Below are positions 26,501 through 38,300 of a DNA stretch of 64,000 nucleotides, piece after piece. Below the pieces are notes generated by a model. That model worked only from the letters and a program-made list of their open reading frames with translations, searched no databases and was not told the origin of the DNA. Each line of letters opens with the position of its first letter. The stretch's first letter is position 1. Location of the stretch: contig NC_020167.2 of assembly GCF_000224145.3 (NCBI RefSeq), forward strand, positions 6,250,601 through 6,314,600, read 5' to 3'. The DNA comes from Ciona intestinalis. Its lineage: Eukaryota > Chordata > Ascidiacea > Phlebobranchia > Cionidae. The position numbers and the translations under genes were made by a program.

Positions 26501-29500
26501 TTCATGGTGTCGCCATAGAAACAACCGACCAATCGCATGAAAGAAGGGCAGGTCACATGACTAACAAGGTTGTCAAACGAAACAAGGGTTCGGGTTGAAA
26601 CATAATTATTCGAAGAACGACAAAAGGCTTTTACTGAAAGAAAAAGGTGGCTAGATTTAAAAATGTTCGAAGATAAATAAAAATAGCTAATGAAAATATA
26701 AAGTAACTTTACCAAAATAATTTTTTGGTGTAGTTAAAAATAATTAGTGGGCTTTAAAAATAAATTGTGTGACAAATTAAAACAGTTTGTTGGACTTGAT
26801 TTTACCAAATAAACCTAATTCTTACCTCCAGTTTGAACGTTATGATTTAATAATGGTTTAAGTTTAACTTCACACCCGTTCATGTTGTCTGTAGGATATA
26901 CGCCATAGCAATGCTCATTATTACATTCACAATTAGTTAGCATTGTTTCTTCATAGCAACTAACTGTGATGTCAGCGCCTGATAAATCACTTTTGATTAT
27001 GATGTCGTTATTTTCCTGCATTTTGACATCACAATGAGGAATGTCACATGATTCTAGGCTGGAAAAAAAGTAAAAATTTTATTTAAAATTTTTTATTGTA
27101 AGAATATAACAAAGCGTTACATAAATTAAAGTATTTCTATTTTACATAATTTTTCATTCTATTTGGGGGAGGTAATGCAGCATGACATTTCGGAAAACAT
27201 GATTGTAGTTTGAGTAACTTACTACATATTTTGATCTGTAGTTAGACAGTAAGGGGAAAAGTAATCTCCAAATGAACGACAATAATTGTGGCTGCTGTTT
27301 GTGATGTCATCATTCCATTGATTGCAAACAAATCCAGATCTTGTGTGTTGTATCTGTGGAGGTTGGAAAGATCAACTAAAATTTGTTTGTTAAATATACA
27401 TGATAATGAAATCATGTTCACTGTCAAGTGATGCACAGTGTGTGTGTGGTGTACAAGAAGACACTTATGTTGTTACTTGACAGTGAGCATGAGATGTATG
27501 AATACACCATGTGTGTCTAGTGTATAAGAAGAAACCTATGTTATTTTGGTATAACACATTAACTACATTCTACATACATCGCCATTGTAAAGTTGCGGTG
27601 TATCTTTATAACATTGCTTCACAGCACAAAGTGAATATTTTCTCAGAGAGCAATCCTCCTTCCACCACTCCCCATTGGCATCCATAGAAATACAAGGACT
27701 ATTGATCTCATCCTGGGGACTTCCCCATGAGGTAAAGTTAAGCACGCCATTGGTTGATTTTAAATTAGCATTTTCTTCATATAAACCAATCCAAATTCTG
27801 ATAAATGTTTTAAAAGATTACGATTACAATTTCATGTATTAGAAATGGTAAGAAAAAAATTGACCATGTTTGTTTTTTAAACAATTTGGAGATTAAAGTA
27901 TCTACATGGCATCATACTAAAAATAGTATTAACAGCTAAACCATTTTTACTTTCCAGTATACTACTGCTGTACCCTTGAAAATAACTAACAAACCACACA
28001 CATACAAATATACATATCTGATGGTCAACATTTAGAAACCAGTAAAGCTCACCTTGAACCCACAAGCCACTTGTTAACATCAATTAAATTGACAATAAGC
28101 TGATGGTTTTGTTCGGAATAAAACGTTGGTTTGTCACCATGGCAACTATGGGACCAAGAATTGTTTGATTGACTGATACCAATGCAGGCAGATTCCATAA
28201 GTATATGGTGATCAGGACATGCATTAGATTGGTATAATGAGACAACATCATTGTAAACTTCTGTAAGGGATTGGTTGATTGCTTCCTATGACAAAAAGTT
28301 TAATTAATTATTTTATTGTTATGTTATTTTTGGTTTTGAAGTCTGCCTTATACAAGGATACATATTACCCTTATTTGGTACAAACTGCCTATTGAACAGT
28401 TGCAAATGCCAATGAAGTGTATAGATAGGGGGACATTACTTTTAGCTCTAATTTTGGTTTTTGTCATCGTAGGTGGGATTTTGAGCAATTTATCCATGGT
28501 TGTCACTCCCATGTCTACAGTCAAGTTGTTAAAGCTATTACAGTTTGTGGATAAGCAGACATGACTTTTAGTTGGATTGGTTACTTAAGTGACTTATCCA
28601 TGGTTGTTACTGTCATGCCCACAGTCGAGTTGTTGACGCTATTACAGTCTGTGAATAGTCAAACATGACTTGTAGTTGGTTTGATTGCATAATTTTACTT
28701 ATAATGTTAACACAATAAAGTGCACTCACTCTTCCTGAAACGCACAGAAATGGAAGTTTCTCATTCCATTGTGAAACATGAGTGCCATTGTTTAAACTAT
28801 AAACAAGACAATCACCATAGTTTACAACTTGTGTGTGCTGGAAATTCGTATTATATTTGTTGATTGCAAATACTGTTTGGTTTGTGCCTGTAAAGTGTGG
28901 ATAATGTAAAGTGTGGTTAAGCAAATAGCATAGCAGATATTTAATTCTATATGGGTTGGGCGTTCAGGTCTACTACAGCATGACAAGCCAAGGAACCCCT
29001 TGGAGGTAGGAGTGTAAGACCAATGTGGAGAAAAGTAGAGTGAAAACTAGTAACAGACTTTTTAAAGTGATTAAATGTTTTTTCGTATTATGGATAATGC
29101 CTAGCACTGTGATATGAATGGCATTCTATAAGGGTGAGGTTGTATGGCAGGACAGAGGCGTAAAAAGTAAGGCAGAGTTGGCCCATCACCTATTACAGTT
29201 ATTACTATGTATTACTGAATGTAATAAGTATTATGTATCTAATTCTGTAAAAATAAGGTTATAGGGCAAGTCAAAGTAGGATCATGGGATGTAAACTAGA
29301 GTTTATTCATTACCCATAGAGTGCATAATAAAATAAAAGTATTTTATTAGTGTATGCCTAAAACAATTATTCTTAAAAAAGCGTCAAACTTTTACCATCT
29401 CCGCAGAAGCCCGACCATAAAGATGTTATATTGTTGAGTTTCATATAAGTGGGGAGATGAAATCTAGATATCTTGGATGAATGTATTATTTCAGCTTGCG

Positions 29501-32500
29501 AAACAAACTTTGAACAAGTTGCTTGTGCGACGGACCATGATGAAGGCGTGCTTACCCAACCAAAACAATTGTTGTCGGTAATGAATGAGAAACCAGAAGG
29601 ACAGTCTTTGTTGGCGTTGCGCGACAAGTTGTGAAGATTGTCTAAAATAAAATCAAATAAATGGAGTTTAGACCAAGGCAGTTTACCACACTTTCGGAAT
29701 AGAAATTTAGACAGTGTCATTGCTAAATGGTTTGCCCGCTTACCCAGAGTTTAATGCTCTATGCTGCCACCATTGTTAGCAATTGTGTTTGTGGGAAAGA
29801 CACTTAACATAACTTTCTCCAACCCGCTGGTCCTTTTTGGGTCTTAATTGCCAGCCATACTTTACAACAAAACAGTTAAAAATTTCTGTAAGGACTGTGG
29901 TTACCCTGTAAACGCTTGAGGACAAGCAAGTTCTATTCAATTGCTCATACATACTCACAACTTACATGTCTCACAAGCAGCATAAACTTTTTCACCACAC
30001 GGAGACCATGAAAATATTGGAGAATCATCTGTTACCGTAACAACCGAGCATAATCCTGTGTCCCTGGGCGTGATTGGCTGATTAAAAGATACAAATCCAT
30101 TCACTATTGCTATGTTTGGTGCAAGGGAAACCCAAAACTGTAACGTTAAAGCTAATTATGGTATCATAACTTAATTGAATATGTTGATCAGAAAGTCAAA
30201 GAAGTTAAATAAATACGAAGAGCCTGAAACATTAAAGCAAACAAACATAACAACAAAATTTTACAAACACAGGAAAGAGAATTGTGTTCTAAAAATAAGT
30301 GGGAAAAACTTTAAACAAAAACCAAAAATAAGTGGGGGAAAATATTCTATTGAAGATGATAACAAAAATTAAATTAAAGGCAACAAGGGAAGGGAATTGC
30401 CAGCAAAATGAAAGTCATTATTACCATGTTACACCGGTATCTTATACGTATAACAGTTTATCAATTGCCTTATCTTCAAAAATAGTATACTGAGATAATA
30501 TTAATAAAAGCAACGAAGAGGGAGAAATTATCCTTAAAACAACTAAAGCAACCCTGTCATACCTTAGACCCCGATGATTCTTTATAAAACACTTTGATAG
30601 CTCTCATTAATGAGTAATGGTCCTTAATGGTTAACTGTTGTTGTAACAATTGATTACATAACAATTCTGCATTTGTTGAGTTGTATTTTGTAGTGGAAGA
30701 CCAAAGCCATACATTGTCTCTTTTTTGTAAGTTGTTTATTTCTAAAAAAATAAAAAAAAATATTTTAATTTTTTGTTTGAAAACAAGGGATTCTTTGAAT
30801 TAATTTAATATTAAAAACAATTTTGTTAATTTAGTTCCGTGGTTCTTCGACTAGATTCAACATAGCTTAGCTATTTAGACGAAGGGGATCCATACTGTAG
30901 TTAAATGGCGATCTCTTTTTGTTTAGAATTTTCAGACTTATACGGTTTGAGGCTTATAACTTGTCAGAAAAAAAATCTAGGAACTATTTTAAATTTTACT
31001 TTAATAGACAGCTATAATGTGGTTAGAGTGGCTGCCTCTAGTCTACAGAATATTAGTTTGAGGCCAGCTGCTCATAATAAAAATCTCATTCTGGAAATAT
31101 GAAAAAGTTTCCATATCAACTTACCAACTGATATGGGCCTCACACAAATAAAGAAGTGTTCTAAGTTACACTGAACAGATACCCCCTTCCCAATGTTGTT
31201 TCCCACAACGCAATCACCCCAACTAGGTTGTCCGTCTTCCCATACTATCTTAGCAGATGGTTCACCAGGTACGTTATAACTTTCGGTAGTATCATCGTAT
31301 CTAAAAGCTGAAGAGGAATAATTAAGTCTACATTAATATTGGAGTTTTTCTATTTATATATATAAAACGTACATGATGTGTTCATATAACATAAGCTCCA
31401 TTTCTAGTTACACATGAGAGACTTCTTATGTTAGCAGGCTTACATTGTGTATACATACACCTCATGCTCATTGTCAAATTGGGTGTCTTTTTATACACCA
31501 GACGCACATGGTGTACTCATGCACCTCATGCTCACTGTCATGTTATAATCTGTGTGTCTTCTTATACCAGACACACATATACAATTTTCAACTAAATTAA
31601 ACACCAGACACACAACAATCTCACCTGACCAATACAGTTCTTTATAACCATATAGTTGAGTAAGCTTGTCAATGAAGTTCTGTGAAGTAACCCAAGGCAG
31701 TAAACTGCTATTATAGGCAGCCTTACATGCAACAGAAGCCTCTTGAAATGTGCGTGGGTAATCATATACCTTGTACCAGTATTCTCTATGAGGATAAAAT
31801 CCTGTGAAGAAATTGATTACGTACAATTGTTTAATGGATATAATATAGAGAAATGTCAGTTGTTTCCAACAACCATGGCAAAGATGGCATTTTGCAACAA
31901 TTACAGCAAAGGTGATTTACAACCCATTAGTGCTAAAGTGATAGAAGTAATTGCTATTGCATGTTTGCGGGTCACTGACATTCTAACCACTGTGCCACGG
32001 TGCCAGAAAGGATAAGTAATTTTATTCAATATACTGGGACCAAAGATTGGTTACATCATAAAACCTACTTGATTCACAGATAAAGAAATGTGTTTCTTCA
32101 CAAGATGATATTTTGAATTCATTCTTATTTATGACCAAACAACCGGGGGTTGTGACATCATAATGAATTGGTATTTCAGACAATGAGCCTTCAGCATTAC
32201 CAAGTTTAAATTCCCATCCAGAACTGACATCCGATTTAAAACCTAAAACAACATATCTGCAACATTAAGCCAAATATCACAAATGAGGTAACATTTTTGT
32301 AATTTTTTATGCTTTTGTCCTTTTTTAGTAATTTTTTTAATTTGTCTTTTTAAAAAACGATAGCCAAGTTCAAATTGTTTTAAACAAATAAAATCAACAG
32401 CAAAATGACAGTTGTTAAAAGCAGGCTGAGAATAAAAAGTATAGGATAAAACATCAGTTACAATGGTGAATTAAAGTGTGTTTGGTAAAACCAGGATAAA

Positions 32501-34260
32501 AAAATGCAATCATTAAACTGTTACTTTTGTTTTATCCTAACTAGGCAATCGATAAATGGCATTCTGCATAAATTGTTTTACCTGTCCAATAAGTTTGGTC
32601 GAACTCAGTCAAAGTTACCAAGAATTGATTCAATGCCTCAGTAATTGGCAGAACGAGGTTTGCATCTACAGATCTACATGCTGCTTGGGCTAATGTTTTA
32701 GTTAAAGGAATGTTGAAGGCAATATAATTCCCAGGTCCAAATACCTTCATTAGTTCACCTGTTTGTATAAAAATAAAATTAGTTTTTTCACCTCTTTTAC
32801 CCGAAACAGTGTTTTCCAACTGTTTATTTCCCAACAAAAGCTTTAATTCTCGAAATAAATTAAGCTTTTTATTCCAAAAACAAAATAATCTGTAAATATT
32901 ATAGTGATACAGGACACCATTTTTAACACTAAACTTTCCTTTTACCTCATTTCTAAATTTGGGTAAATTCATTGTTAATATTAAACAGGCAGCTCATAGA
33001 CTGGCACAAGGTGTATGAAACATGGCACCACCGTTATAACGACTGCCGTTTTCTGGCCACATGGAGATGAAGCAATAATCATTCACTGTAATATATTTCC
33101 TCCTATTTTGTCACCTTCATTGGTAAAAGAAGCCACATGAATATTAGGGATAGCCACCCAACCCACTTTCTCTAATATGGAAATAATTGCATGATCATCT
33201 ATTTCACCATAAGAAGTTATCTGGTAAAAAAAAGATTATGTTGTATTGAATGCATAAATAACATAGTCCTCATCTTGACAATCCTGTTGTGTAGTGGAAA
33301 CGATGACAGAGTAAAAAATGGTGATAATTATAACTGAAATAAATAAAAACAAAATATTTATATTTTGGCACTGTTGGTCTTAAATCACAGGTTCTCTTCT
33401 TTATACACCTTGTGCCCATAGCAGGTTTTGATACTTATAAATCTCCTTATAAAAACAAAGCCTTACCCAAAGCTAAACATATCATTACCTGTATTTGAGG
33501 ATCAAATTTAGGATTCTCCGTGTACTTCAATATTATCCATCTCTCCTGTTCCTGATATATCTTGAACACTCTACCAAGCGCTGGTACAACTTGAGTATAT
33601 TCATCAGGCTTTGTGAGTGTGTATATTCCTACAATGTCCTTTAAACTGATGCCATTGACTGTGGTTGCATATGGGGAATCCCCATATATGAGCAAATCTT
33701 TTGTGTTCCCTGTTAAAAATATTTTTACAGGGTTTGATAATTGGTCTATTAGTCATGTTTTTATTTGGCAGTTTTACTTCTAGCATGTTTTAAAAGAAAG
33801 TGGTTTTTCTGATTACTTTCTTCTCTTTGTTGTTTTAATTGGTTTAATGTTTTTAATGTATTTAAAGAGATAAACAAAAGCTATGTTGTGTATAAAAGAC
33901 ATATGAGATGCATTCACCACACCGTCTCTGTTTGAAATGAAATATCATACATTGTAGTTCTTAAGAACAATCGTACAGAAATATTTGAAGTAGTGTCATG
34001 GCAATGGCTTAAAAAGAAATGCTTTTCGTTATTTTAAAATATTTATAAAATGTAATCTTATACTCACCCAATGCATGGCTTATTCCAAACAGAAGCAAAA
34101 ACTGCAGAAACAATTGCTTTAAATTGCCATTATAAGAAGTTAAAACACTAATATTAATATACAGTTAATATAGGATAATAATAATAAAATAAAAACAATT
34201 TGCAATAAATATTGAAAATAAATAGCAATCAAACATACAACTTACCAAGCTTAGAAGCAT
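14545..34260 (-). CDS. giant multidomain adhesion GPCR (CTLD-kringle-LamG-FN3-TSP1-HormR-GAIN-7TM)
   Basis: Forty-three coding exons keep one phase-consistent frame of 8265 bp, about 2754 residues. Exons 1-10: 34246..34260, 34068..34116, 33489..33709, 33115..33220, 32582..32758, 32069..32242, 31625..31801, 31125..31307, 30563..30741, 29966..30137. Exons 11-43 are listed with their domain blocks. It begins with a signal peptide (MLLSL plus FLLLFGISHA) and ends after TM7 with a short tail (HRCIGAKPP). Family knowledge: adhesion GPCRs self-cleave at the GPS and signal through a tethered agonist; the long ectodomain binds matrix or cells. Only one start with a signal peptide and one terminal stop were found, which favours a single gene. 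The weakest joins are exon 22 to 23, and 39 to 40. No ligand can be inferred. Confidence 0.82.
14816..14991. mobile_element. 190 bp TIR element, copy 2
   Basis: Lies in the intron between the last two exons of the adhesion GPCR; ends ggtgggggaagatggga and tcctatcttcccccaccc. Confidence 0.85.
15785..15950. repeat. 75 bp intronic repeat, about two units
   Basis: Two units of the type ggtgtatgaataaaccatgt, gtgtctggtgtataagag, next to the TM3 exon. Confidence 0.7.
16937..18607 (-). other. adhesion GPCR: GAIN domain with GPS (exons 33-37)
   Basis: Exons 18469..18607, 18100..18272, 17730..17902, 17248..17514 and 16937..17134; residues about 2145-2461. GAIN helices: TGDLIAVQDILSNLTSW and VFRKLFQNFLSTLDN; strands: VGVQLLVDG and GYVYITFYHKR. 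The GPS is complete: DDGCEVW, then CRCNHVTTFALL, with predicted cleavage between Val and Thr of HVT near residue 2437. The loop ADDVNGNGLVTTGDL looks like a calcium-loop motif. Confidence 0.92.
18976..19177 (-). other. adhesion GPCR: hormone-receptor (HRM) domain (exon 32)
   Basis: Residues about 2078-2145. The segment CPPEQSGIARRRCAQTGVW followed by EEDYSGC is the standard end of the HormR domain found before GAIN in many adhesion GPCRs. Confidence 0.85.
19320..21960 (-). other. adhesion GPCR: six thrombospondin type 1 repeats (exons 25-31)
   Basis: Exons 26-31: 21413..21604, 20969..21067, 20468..20662, 20212..20364, 19803..20016 and 19320..19503. Repeat cores: WSEWMDFGK/CSASCG, WSKWSDYSS/CSSTCG, VWSSWVTHHRCSHSCG, LWSPWQPWSLCLIPCG, HWGAWSTFSHCPATCG and GWGEWVNWSPCSVECG. 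Exon 30 uses the acceptor just before CATCGC at 20016. The set resembles the BAI branch of adhesion GPCRs, which carries TSP1 repeats before HormR and GAIN. Confidence 0.88.
21922..25174 (-). other. adhesion GPCR: about five FN3 domains (exons 19-25)
   Basis: Exons 24974..25174, 24417..24580, 23799..24041, 23363..23518, 22909..23151, 22414..22610 and 21922..22143; residues about 1200-1720. FN3 marks: GYGDTYTVMTTV, NPGQNYIFAIQAI, LLPSTMYEVSVRSY, IRVEWTEAEA and LSPATHYDVTVTSL. The exon 22 donor is placed at 23363 because the longer version would put a stop after the next junction. Confidence 0.78.
23160..23290. repeat. 75 bp intronic repeat
   Basis: Units with gtgagcatgaggtgtataaa and tgggactggtgtataag in the intron before exon 23; a decayed copy follows at 23570-23700. 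Confidence 0.7.
25359..26633 (-). other. adhesion GPCR: LamG/pentraxin-like domain (exons 17-18)
   Basis: Exons 26489..26633 and 25359..26309. The 951 bp exon 18 is by far the longest. Residues about 940-1200 read as a concanavalin-like jelly roll: FKTLCFWVLVEE, ENGDAVFVYNG, LLDGQWHLLCMGYS, LLIDGVVAA, HFIFGSGQ and FSGQIGYISAYNKAMS. Pentraxin-type domains occur in other adhesion GPCRs. The end of exon 18 starts the FN3 region. Confidence 0.8.
26826..27640 (-). other. adhesion GPCR: kringle domain (exons 14-16)
   Basis: The end of exon 14 (QCYKDTPQLYNGD), exon 15 (27223..27353: TRSGFVCNQW, NYCRSFGDYFSPYC, LTTDQNM) and the start of exon 16 (26826..27058: YLESCDIPHC) give the six-Cys kringle pattern with the family words NYCR, TTD and CDIP. 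The loop between the second and third Cys is shorter than usual. Residues are about 758-823. The rest of exon 16 is Cys-rich and unrecognised. Confidence 0.85.
27425..27545. repeat. 75 bp intronic repeat
   Basis: One and a half units between exons 14 and 15, with gtgtgtctagtgtataagaa. Confidence 0.7.
28480..28690. repeat. tandem repeat, two units of about 120 bp
   Basis: Two copies of a unit holding ttatccatggttgt and gttgttaaagctattacag-like sequence. Related single copies are at 39720-39800 and 55400-55470. Confidence 0.7.
31430..31610. repeat. 75 bp intronic repeat, inverted orientation
   Basis: Units read as the reverse complement: tatacaccagacgcacatgg and cctcatgctcactgtcatg, in the intron between exons 7 and 8. 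Confidence 0.7.
33115..33709 (-). other. adhesion GPCR: N-terminal region of unknown fold (exons 3-4)
   Basis: Residues about 22-130, just after the signal peptide. No cysteines are seen and I recognise no domain; segments such as ISLKDIVGIYTL and ISILEKVGWVAIP look like a mixed alpha/beta fold. Exon phases are consistent with the following lectin block. Confidence 0.6.
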
Positions 34261-35356
34261 TGCTTTATCTACGATATTAAAACCATATGATAAAAATATT
34301 TTATAACATTACCAGACACCGTATGCTCATAAATTATTTAGGTTGGATTATAATAATAACAATGCCTATTATGTAACACCATAGTAACACATTATTTTGT
34401 CATAATAATAAGACGTTTTCTTTTCATGATTTTATTCTCAATTTTAATGACAGTGATCATATAATGGAAGAATGTATTAAAGATATTTAATTAAATATAT
34501 TGTGTTCAGGGGTCCATACACCAAAGCTTTTTGAACTAGAAGGTAATTCAGATAAAATGCAATTAAATTCATTGTATTCTGGATTTTAAATGTACTGTAA
34601 CTACTAAAACGCCATTCCGGTAAACTTGAATATATATCGAGCTTCTGAAACGACATTTAAATAGTTTATACCTGAGAACAGACTTTAAGCGAAAGTTGCA
34701 ACAGTTTTAAAACAAAATTTCCAATCAAATTTCCAAATTATAACTGCTTCTTTTTTGAGACATTTACACACACACCTTAATTATTGCAAACAATGAATGA
34801 CCTTTCCACAAAAAATCACACAGTCTTATCATAAACTTCACAGGGTACTTAAATTAACACATAGGTGCATAAATTAAACACAAAAAATGAAATTATAAAT
34901 CTTAAAGGTTATTAAAGAAAAGGGTTGCTTTGTCAGAAACTTTTGAAACAAAGCAATGATACGGTAATATTGTATAAATATCAATATAATTTTCAATGTG
35001 GCAGACATGGAAAGTTTATATAACAAGTATGTCTCACATATTTGAATGCAGTATATAAATAATGAACTATAAGTTAAGGCGATTTGGGAATATAGAATGC
35101 TGATATGTTTATATAATATATGTTCTTTATGTTGTCATGAGATACAATAGATATTTTGTATTTAAATTACACATCACAAAATCCATCGGTCACAAATTTA
35201 ATTTTTTTATGTTTTTTTTACTTAGAAACTGCAACAATCTGTTTTAAAACATTTCTTTGATCTTTATCTCTTTTCTTTTCAAAATCTTTTCACTTCTAAC
35301 TAAATAAATCTGTAATCTTAATTCTCGGAACTGAAATCTCCTTCCTGTCATTAAAT
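34261..35356. other. intergenic between adhesion GPCR and aminopeptidase
   Basis: AT-rich. It likely holds the adhesion GPCR promoter at its left end and the aminopeptidase 3' UTR at its right end. No gene or repeat was recognised. Confidence 0.5.
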
Positions 35357-38300
35357 CTAATGCTTTCCAAAATATCTCGAATAAAGACCAGTGATTGGGG
35401 CCCCAGTGGGTATTCCAGGGAATTTCCCTTCTGAACCCGCAATATCAAGATGGGTGTATTTGAGAGGGTGATCAGAGTCCAACCCATGCTGAAAAAAAGA
35501 AATAGAATTCATATTGAGATAGGTTGGAACTTTTATATTTTATAAAGGTGACCATGATGGATGCCATGGGACTTGGGATGTAGATTAGAGCCATTATTTT
35601 TTATTATTATTATTTGCATGTGGGTAGTGGGTATTATACATGGGTACATAGCGAAAAAGATTTGTAACAGATTAAAGCATTATCAGCTTGACAGTAGGCA
35701 TGAAAGTGGCAAACATCGATAAGCCAACCCAAATGTCTATTATCCACACACATTAGAATCAGAAATTTTAATATGGGCATGACGAGATAGACAAACTATT
35801 GTCAACTCACAGAATCAAGTCCTGATGTCATAATCATGAAAGCACTTGGTGATTGATGACCTCGTGGTGTGCGTGATGACGGGGCGTTGTTACATTGCAA
35901 GATGTCTTCGTATTCAGACTTGCCTGATAACATAGAATTTTTTTTATAAATTAACTGTGGCATAAATCCTAGGGCCCATGGCATGTTACGTTGTGGGATC
36001 TTACCCACAAAGAATAATTAGAGAACTGACAATAGCACCAATACCCCCCACTCCAACCTCCCCACCCACCTGTATGAAACACATAATCCTCCCTTCTAAT
36101 TGTTGATATCTCAAACATATCTCCGACAGCATCACCAGCATCTCGCAGCTTCAAGCTGTTCTGTATTTCACGAGCAGGACCATTGTCCATCGCAATCTGT
36201 GATTGTTGCATTATGTTATGTCTTATTTTCTTTTAAAAGACAGTTTCTTCCAGATAGTTATATTCACTTGCAACGAATACCTACATCTTTTGTTTTTTTC
36301 ACCAATTTATATACAATAAAAATCTTTTTCTTAGGATTTCCATTAAAAATCTTGTATGAATAAAGGTAAGACATCTATTTTTCCTTTACAGGGGTGTTTT
36401 AACATGAGTGTTTTGTTGTATTCACCCCATGCCTACAACTAAGCAAGCAACATTATGAGTGATGGCTTTTTATTTATCTTTAATTGATATAAACAGAAGT
36501 TTGGTTCCAAACAGTCCACACAGTTCACTTCTAACCACTCACACTGTATCCAGGTCCCATAGCAATAATAGCATGCCCAGTCAACGTAGCGATCGTATAA
36601 AGATGTGGGTTCACTTCATTCTTCGCCATTTCTTTTGCCTCACACAAACAATCTGCCATCGCCATTCGCCCTTCAGCGTCAGTGTTGCCGACACGAACCT
36701 GAGATCACTGGGTTGTAAATACTGGCTTACTATTGCGCATCACTGTGTTACACTTAATTGTTCTGTTTAGTTTCCCATTAACAATAAATTCAAGAAAACA
36801 GTTTGTTTAACAACCAAACCTCAAAAAATGAACACTTGGCTCCAGTATTCATAACAGGTTTACATCTTTGTTAATATATTCATTTGACAAAAACAAGGAA
36901 TCAAAAAAACTAATTTACTGTTTTATACTCAGGCCATAGGAAAATGTGCCATTTTTGGTTTTGTAATATTTAATGTATATCCCCACAACAGCCTTTTATA
37001 GAGTAAAGTTCATAAAAAAAACTACCAAAAAAGTTTAACTTATACCACACACACACAAAATATTCCATTTTTTCATTAACACTCACACTTCCTATTAACA
37101 CTCACCCTTTTCCCTGACCTTGCAGTAATAATCTCATCAGCCACGTAACCATTTGCTCCAATGCTGTTTCTTACCATGGACATTGTGCCGTATACTTTTA
37201 AGTGGGCGGGCTTCAATTTCTCCAATATCTGGTTCAAGATATCAATATAACAAAGATATAAATGACCAAACCTACTAAAATCATGCCTGCTTAAGTGCCT
37301 ATTCACACACACTAAGCAACAGATAAAGTGGTAGAGGTTACAGGTGTGAACTAGGGGTATGAAGTAATATAATTGACACTCTTTCCACACTTTTTATTCA
37401 TAGCGTGTTTTAACAACTGTTGTTTTGCTGGTAATTTCCTTTTTTTCTTTCTTTTAATAATATGATCTTCGCAATAGTTTTGAAATTTTTTTGTTATGTT
37501 CTGTTATTACCTGAAAGAAGCCAGCCACAGCAGAAGCTCCCCCTTTATCTCTGTGCATTCCAGCCATAATACCCCCAGCTTTTACATCTGCACCTCCAGT
37601 ATCATAAGTGACACCCTTACCCACAAGGAACAATGTGTCTGTGATTGGACCCGAACCCTCGTAGAAAAGTTTGATGACGCGAGCATTGTGCCGAGGAACC
37701 ACTAGAGGTCAATGTTGGTTGTTTAAGAATAGTTGTACACCTTATGTTCACTGTCATGTTCTAGCATAGGTATCTTATAGACTAGTTAAGCAGTGTGTTC
37801 ATTTATTTTATGCTCACTGTTGATTTATAACATGGGTGTCTTCTTATACACCAGACACACATGGTTCATACACCCCATGTTCACTGTCAAGTTATATATA
37901 AAGCACTTAATCACATGAGAAACATTCATATTCACCTTTAGCAGCTCTGTTCACAGCACCAAGGCAAGGATAATTCTTCTCAATGTAATCACAATCTGAT
38001 ACAACCTCAACCTATAAAAATATTTACTTTTTGTTCAAACTAGAAACCATACCCCAAAAAACCAGGTAGCAAAATTGACTTGTTTGCAATAATTATTTAT
38101 TTTATGCAATTTCATGGTACTCAGGTCAAAGAACAGCTTCCAATATAATTTTCTGTATAAAGTGTTAAAACTGATGAAATGTTAAGATTTCTATGATTAC
38201 CTTAATGTTTGTGTTCGCGAAGTTTGCTGTAACGTAATCTGCAACACGTGGTGGCGCCATACGCTCAGGATCCGAACCCTGGATGTCACGAACTAAAGAC

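Larger units (their letters stand above)
27578..32758 (-). other. adhesion GPCR: five C-type lectin-like domains (exons 5-14)
   Basis: Each domain is coded by two exons: 5+6, 7+8, 9+10, 11+12 and 13+14. Exons 11-14 are 29396..29641, 28730..28887, 28053..28285 and 27578..27797. Residues are about 131-757. CTLD marks: the early aromatic/Cys block (FQEASVACKAA; SVAQATC), mid-domain W, and the final pair such as GDCVV...CNLEHFFIC and EWWKEDCSLRKYSLC. The fifth is the most canonical, with IWIGLYEE. No EPN or QPD sugar motif is seen in any of them, so binding of sugars through calcium is doubtful. Confidence 0.85.

Noticed and set aside
14545..34260. Splitting the region into a secreted lectin gene, a TSP1 gene and a separate GPCR
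   Set aside because: All phases connect, only one signal peptide and one terminal stop were found, and GAIN/GPS is preceded by the expected HormR and TSP1; transcript data would still be decisive.
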